DNA of 64,000 nt, taken from the NCBI GenBank assembly GCA_037893225.1, contig JAZGUH010000702.1, positions 744,001 to 808,000 of the forward strand, in the 5' to 3' direction. Source of the stretch: Hippasteria phrygiana (Eukaryota; Echinodermata; Asteroidea; Valvatida; Goniasteridae). A program made the translations under genes and the position numbers. Of the stretch, positions 61,216 to 64,000 are shown in pieces. The notes under the pieces are model-generated. The model was not told the origin of the DNA, ran no database searches, and worked only from the letters and a program-made list of their open reading frames with translations. Numbering within the stretch: the stretch's first letter is position 1; the number at the start of each line of letters is the position of its first letter.

Positions 61216-64000
61216 GTAAAGCAAGTCATACCCAAGGGAATTTGACAGGCATGGAGCAATAAATAGAAGGTAATATGCACACAGATGTTGGCCGGAAAGA
61301 AAATAAACATTGCGAGGTTTGAATTTTCTCCACAAGTTTTAACTCTAAGAAGCCGCCGATAATTGCAACATGTAGCGCCAGATCTAAGCTATCCATACAT
61401 GTCGTACATGTCAAAATTACTGCATTTGGTTGATATTTCATGCAATTATGAATGAATAAAGCAAGTCCATACCCCAGGGAATTTGACATGCATGGAGCAA
61501 TAAATAAAAGGTAATATGCACACAGATGGTGGCCGGAAAGAAAATAAACATTGCGAGGTTTGAATTTTCTCCACAAGTTTTAACTCTAAGAAGCCGCCGA
61601 TAATTGCAACATGTAGCGCCAGATCTAAGCTATCCATACATGTCAAAATTACTGAATTTGGTTGATATTTCATGCAATTATGAATGAGTAAAGCAAGTCC
61701 ATACCCCAGGGAATTTGACAGGCATGGAGCAATAAATAAAAGGTAATCTGCACACAGATGGTGGCCGGGAAGAAAATAAAAATTGCGAGGTTTGAATTTT
61801 CTCCACAAGTGTTAACTCTAAGAAGCCGCCGATAATTGCAACATGTAGCGCCAGATCTAAGCTATCCATACATGTCAAAATTACTGAATTTGGTTGATAT
61901 TTCATGCAATTATGAATGAGTAAAGCAAGTCCATACCCCAGGGAATTTGACAGGCATGGAGCAATAAATAAAAGGTAATCTGGTGGCCGGGAAGAAAATA
62001 AAAATTGCGAGGTTTGAATTTTCTCCACAAGTGTTAACTCTAAGAAGCCGCCGATAATTGCAACATGTAGCGCCAGATCTAAGCTATCCATACATGTCAA
62101 AATTACTGAATTTGGTTGATATTTCATGCAATTATGAATGAGTAAAGCAAGTCCATACCCCAGGGAATTTGACAGGCATGGAGCAATAAATAAAAGGTAA
62201 TCTGCACACAGATGGTGGCCGGGAAGAAAATAAACATTGCGAGGTTTGAATTTTCTCCACAAGTGTTAACTCTAAGAAGCCGCCGATAATTGCAACATGT
62301 AGCGCCAGATCTAAGCTATCCATACATGTCAAAATTACTGAATTTGGTTGATATTTCATGCAATTATGAATGAGTAAAGCAGGTCCATACCCCCAGGGAA
62401 TTTGACATGCATGGAGCAATAAATAAAAGGTAATCTGCACACAGATGGTGGCCGGGAAGAAAATAAAAATTGCGAGGTTTGAATTTTCTCCACAAGTGTT
62501 AACTCTAAGAAGCCGCCGATAATTGCAACATGTAGCGCCAGATCTAAGCTATCCATACATGTCAAAATTACTGAATTTGGTTGATATTTCATGCAATTAT
62601 GAATGAGTAAAGCAAGTCCATACCCCAGGGAATTTGACAGGCATGGAGCAATAAATAAAAGGTAATCTGCACACAGATGGTGGCCGGGAAGAAAATAAAC
62701 ATTGCGAGGTTTGAATTTTCTCCACAAGTGTTAACTCTAAGAAGCCGCCGATAATTGCAACATGTAGCGCCAGATCTAAGCTATACATACATGTCAAAAT
62801 TACTGCATTTGGTTGATATTTCATGCAATTATGAATGAGTAAAGCAAGTCATACCCCAGGGAATTTGACAGGCATGGAGCAATAAATAGAAGGTAATATG
62901 CACACAGATGTTGGCCGGAAAGAAAATAAACATTGCGAGGTTTGAATTTTCTCCACAAGTTTTAACTCCAAGAAGCCGCCGATAATTGCAACATGTAGCG
63001 CCAGATCTAAGCTATACATACATGTCAAAATTACTGCATTTGGTTGATATTTCATGCAATTATGAATGAGTAAAGCAAGTCCATACCCCAGGGAATTTGA
63101 CAGGCATGGAGCAATAAATAAAAGGTAATATGCACACAGATGGTGGCCGGAAAGAAAATAAACATTGCGAGGTTTGAATTTTCTCCACAAGTGTTAACTC
63201 TAAGAAGCCGCCGATAATTGCAACATGTAGCGCCAGATCTAAGCTATCCATACATGTCAAAATTACTGAATTTGGTTGATATTTCATGTAATTATGAATG
63301 AGTAAAGCAGGTCCATACCCCCAGGGAATTTGACATGCATGGAGCAATAAATAAAAGGTAATATGCACACAGATGGTGGCCGGAAAGAAAATAAACATTG
63401 CGAGGTTTGAATTTTCTCCACAAGTTTTAACTCTAAGAAGCTGCCGATAATTGCAACATGTAGCGCCAGATCTAAGCTATCCATACATGTCAAAATTACT
63501 GAATTTGGTTGATATTTCATGCAATTATGAATGAGTAAAGCAAGTCCATACCCCAGGGAATTTGACAGGCATGGAGCAATAAATAAAAGGTAATCTGCAC
63601 ACAGATGGTGGCCGGGAAGAAAATAAACATTGCGAGGTTTGAATTTTCTCTACAAGTTTTAACTCTGGGAAGCCGCCGATGATTGCAACATGTAGCGCCA
63701 GATCTAAGCTATCCATACATGTCAAAATTACTGCATTTGGTTGATATTTCATGCAATTATGAATGAGTAAAGCAAGTCCATACCCCAGGGAATTTGACAG
63801 GCATGGAGCAATAAATAAAAGGTAATATGCACACAGATGGTGGCCGGAAAGAAAATAAACATTGCGAGGTTTGAATTTTCTCCACAAGTGTTAACTCTAA
63901 GAAGCCGCCGATAATTGCAACATGTAGCGCCAGATCTAAGCTATCCATACATGTCAAAATTACTGAATTTGGTTGATATTTCATTCAATTATGAATGAGT
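61216..64000. repeat. Last 12 units, long duplication copy 2, cut by the window end
   Basis: Classes: 61216 P, 61456 Q, 61688 R, 61920 R with 10-bp deletion (222 bp), 62142 R', 62374 T/R (233 bp), 62607 R' (CTATAC), 62839 X (231 bp), 63070 U, 63302 T/Q (233 bp), 63535 W/V, 63767 U ending CATTCAA, then two bases of the next unit. Private changes: C-to-T at 63289 and C-to-T at 63442, the latter destroying a CpG. Confidence 0.88.
61920..62141. repeat. 222-bp unit with 10-bp deletion (copy 2)
   Basis: It carries the same 10-bp deletion, at about 61982/61983, in the same neighbourhood (P-Q-R-type units before, an R' and a 233-bp T-front unit after) as the unit at 52390, at an offset of 9530 bp. 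The shared rare deletion shows both copies descend from one event followed by block duplication. The matching open frame is 61678-62262 (194 codons) on the minus strand. Confidence 0.93.

Larger units (their letters stand above)
1..64000. repeat. 232-bp tandem satellite array with irregular higher-order structure
   Basis: The same unit of about 232 bp recurs from the first base to the last with no foreign sequence between copies, all in one orientation. Unit starts are recognised by TGAGTAAAGC or TGAATAAAGC. Counting them gives 275 complete units: 209 x 232, 30 x 240, 28 x 231, 6 x 233 and 2 x 222 bp, summing to 63998. GC of the consensus is 91/232 (39%). Copies differ at about 20 shared diagnostic sites and few private ones. 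What is seen: a long, homogeneous, multi-class tandem array. What is inferred: eukaryotic satellite DNA, possibly centromeric or heterochromatic. No flanking sequence is present to place it on a chromosome, and the species is not identifiable from sequence alone. Confidence 0.98.

Noticed and set aside
1..64000. CRISPR array
   Set aside because: The repeat is 232 bp with no unique spacers between copies. CRISPR repeats are short and separated by unique spacers of similar size.
1..64000. Telomeric or simple-sequence repeats
   Set aside because: No TTAGGG-type runs or microsatellite tracts are present. The only short tandem motif is the 9-bp duplication in P units.
1..64000. Transposon or retroelement inserted in the array
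   Set aside because: Unit lengths account for every base, leaving no room for an insertion. No terminal repeats or transposase or reverse-transcriptase-like frames are present.
1..64000. Ribosomal DNA or another multicopy gene cluster
   Set aside because: The unit is far too short, has no rRNA, histone or tRNA features I can recognise, and has no spacer and coding alternation.

Overview
The whole window (1-64000) is one uninterrupted tandem satellite DNA array. I found no unique sequence, no transposon, no RNA gene and no credible protein gene. The basic unit is 232 bp with about 39% GC, and all copies run head to tail in the same orientation. Setting unit position 1 at the GTAAAGCAAG motif at base 1, the window holds 275 complete units ending at 63998, plus 2 bases of the next. 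By length: 209 units of 232 bp, 30 of 240 bp, 28 of 231 bp, 6 of 233 bp and 2 of 222 bp. These add up exactly to 63998. The array runs off both ends, so its true size is unknown and at least 64 kb.

This architecture points to a eukaryotic chromosome, such as a centromeric, pericentromeric or other heterochromatic block. I do not recognise the repeat and cannot name the species. Copies are extremely similar. Nearly all variation falls at about 20 diagnostic positions that recur in fixed combinations, and only about 20 private point changes were noticed.

Unit classes used below (positions within the unit). P: 240 bp, one C lost at 12-13, AAGGG at about 19-23, TAGAAGG at about 50-56, 9-bp duplication after 189. 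Q: starts A instead of G, GACATGC at 30-36, TAATATG. R: TAATCTG at 57-63, CCGGGAAG, AAAAATTG at about 90-97. R': like R but AAACATTG. R0: TAATCTG, ATGTTGG, CCGGAAAG. S: 231 bp, starts A, one C lost, CATTG, TAGAAGG. T: GCAGG at 6-10, TAGACGG, AACATGTAC, AAGTTTGA, GATGATT. U: TAATATG, ATGGTGG, CCGGAAAG, AAGTGTTA. V: starts A, TAGACGGTAATATG, CTGGGAAG, GATGATT, CTATAC. W: an R or R' unit ending GAATTTTGTTG (always before V). W': an R' or U unit ending CATTCAA (always before P). X: 231 bp, starts G, one C lost, CATGG, TCCAAGAAG. W/V: R' front half joined to a V-like rear half.

Layout. These classes form higher-order repeats (HORs) of several kinds rather than one fixed HOR. The left part (1-11 kb) is a 13-unit block repeated at an offset of 3023 bp, then 8-unit and 3-unit duplications. 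The middle (11-43 kb) mixes an 8-unit block W-V-U-T-U-W'-P-Q with 4-, 5-, 6-, 7- and 12-unit blocks starting with P. The right part (43-64 kb) lacks T and V fronts, is rich in R and hybrid units, and contains a segment of about 7 kb copied at an offset of about 9.5-9.8 kb. The pattern fits recent, ongoing unequal exchange and gene conversion between in-register units.

There are many open frames of 75-120 codons on the minus strand. They are by-products of the repeat, because the same DNA is read in shifting frames since 232 is not a multiple of 3. None is annotated as a gene.
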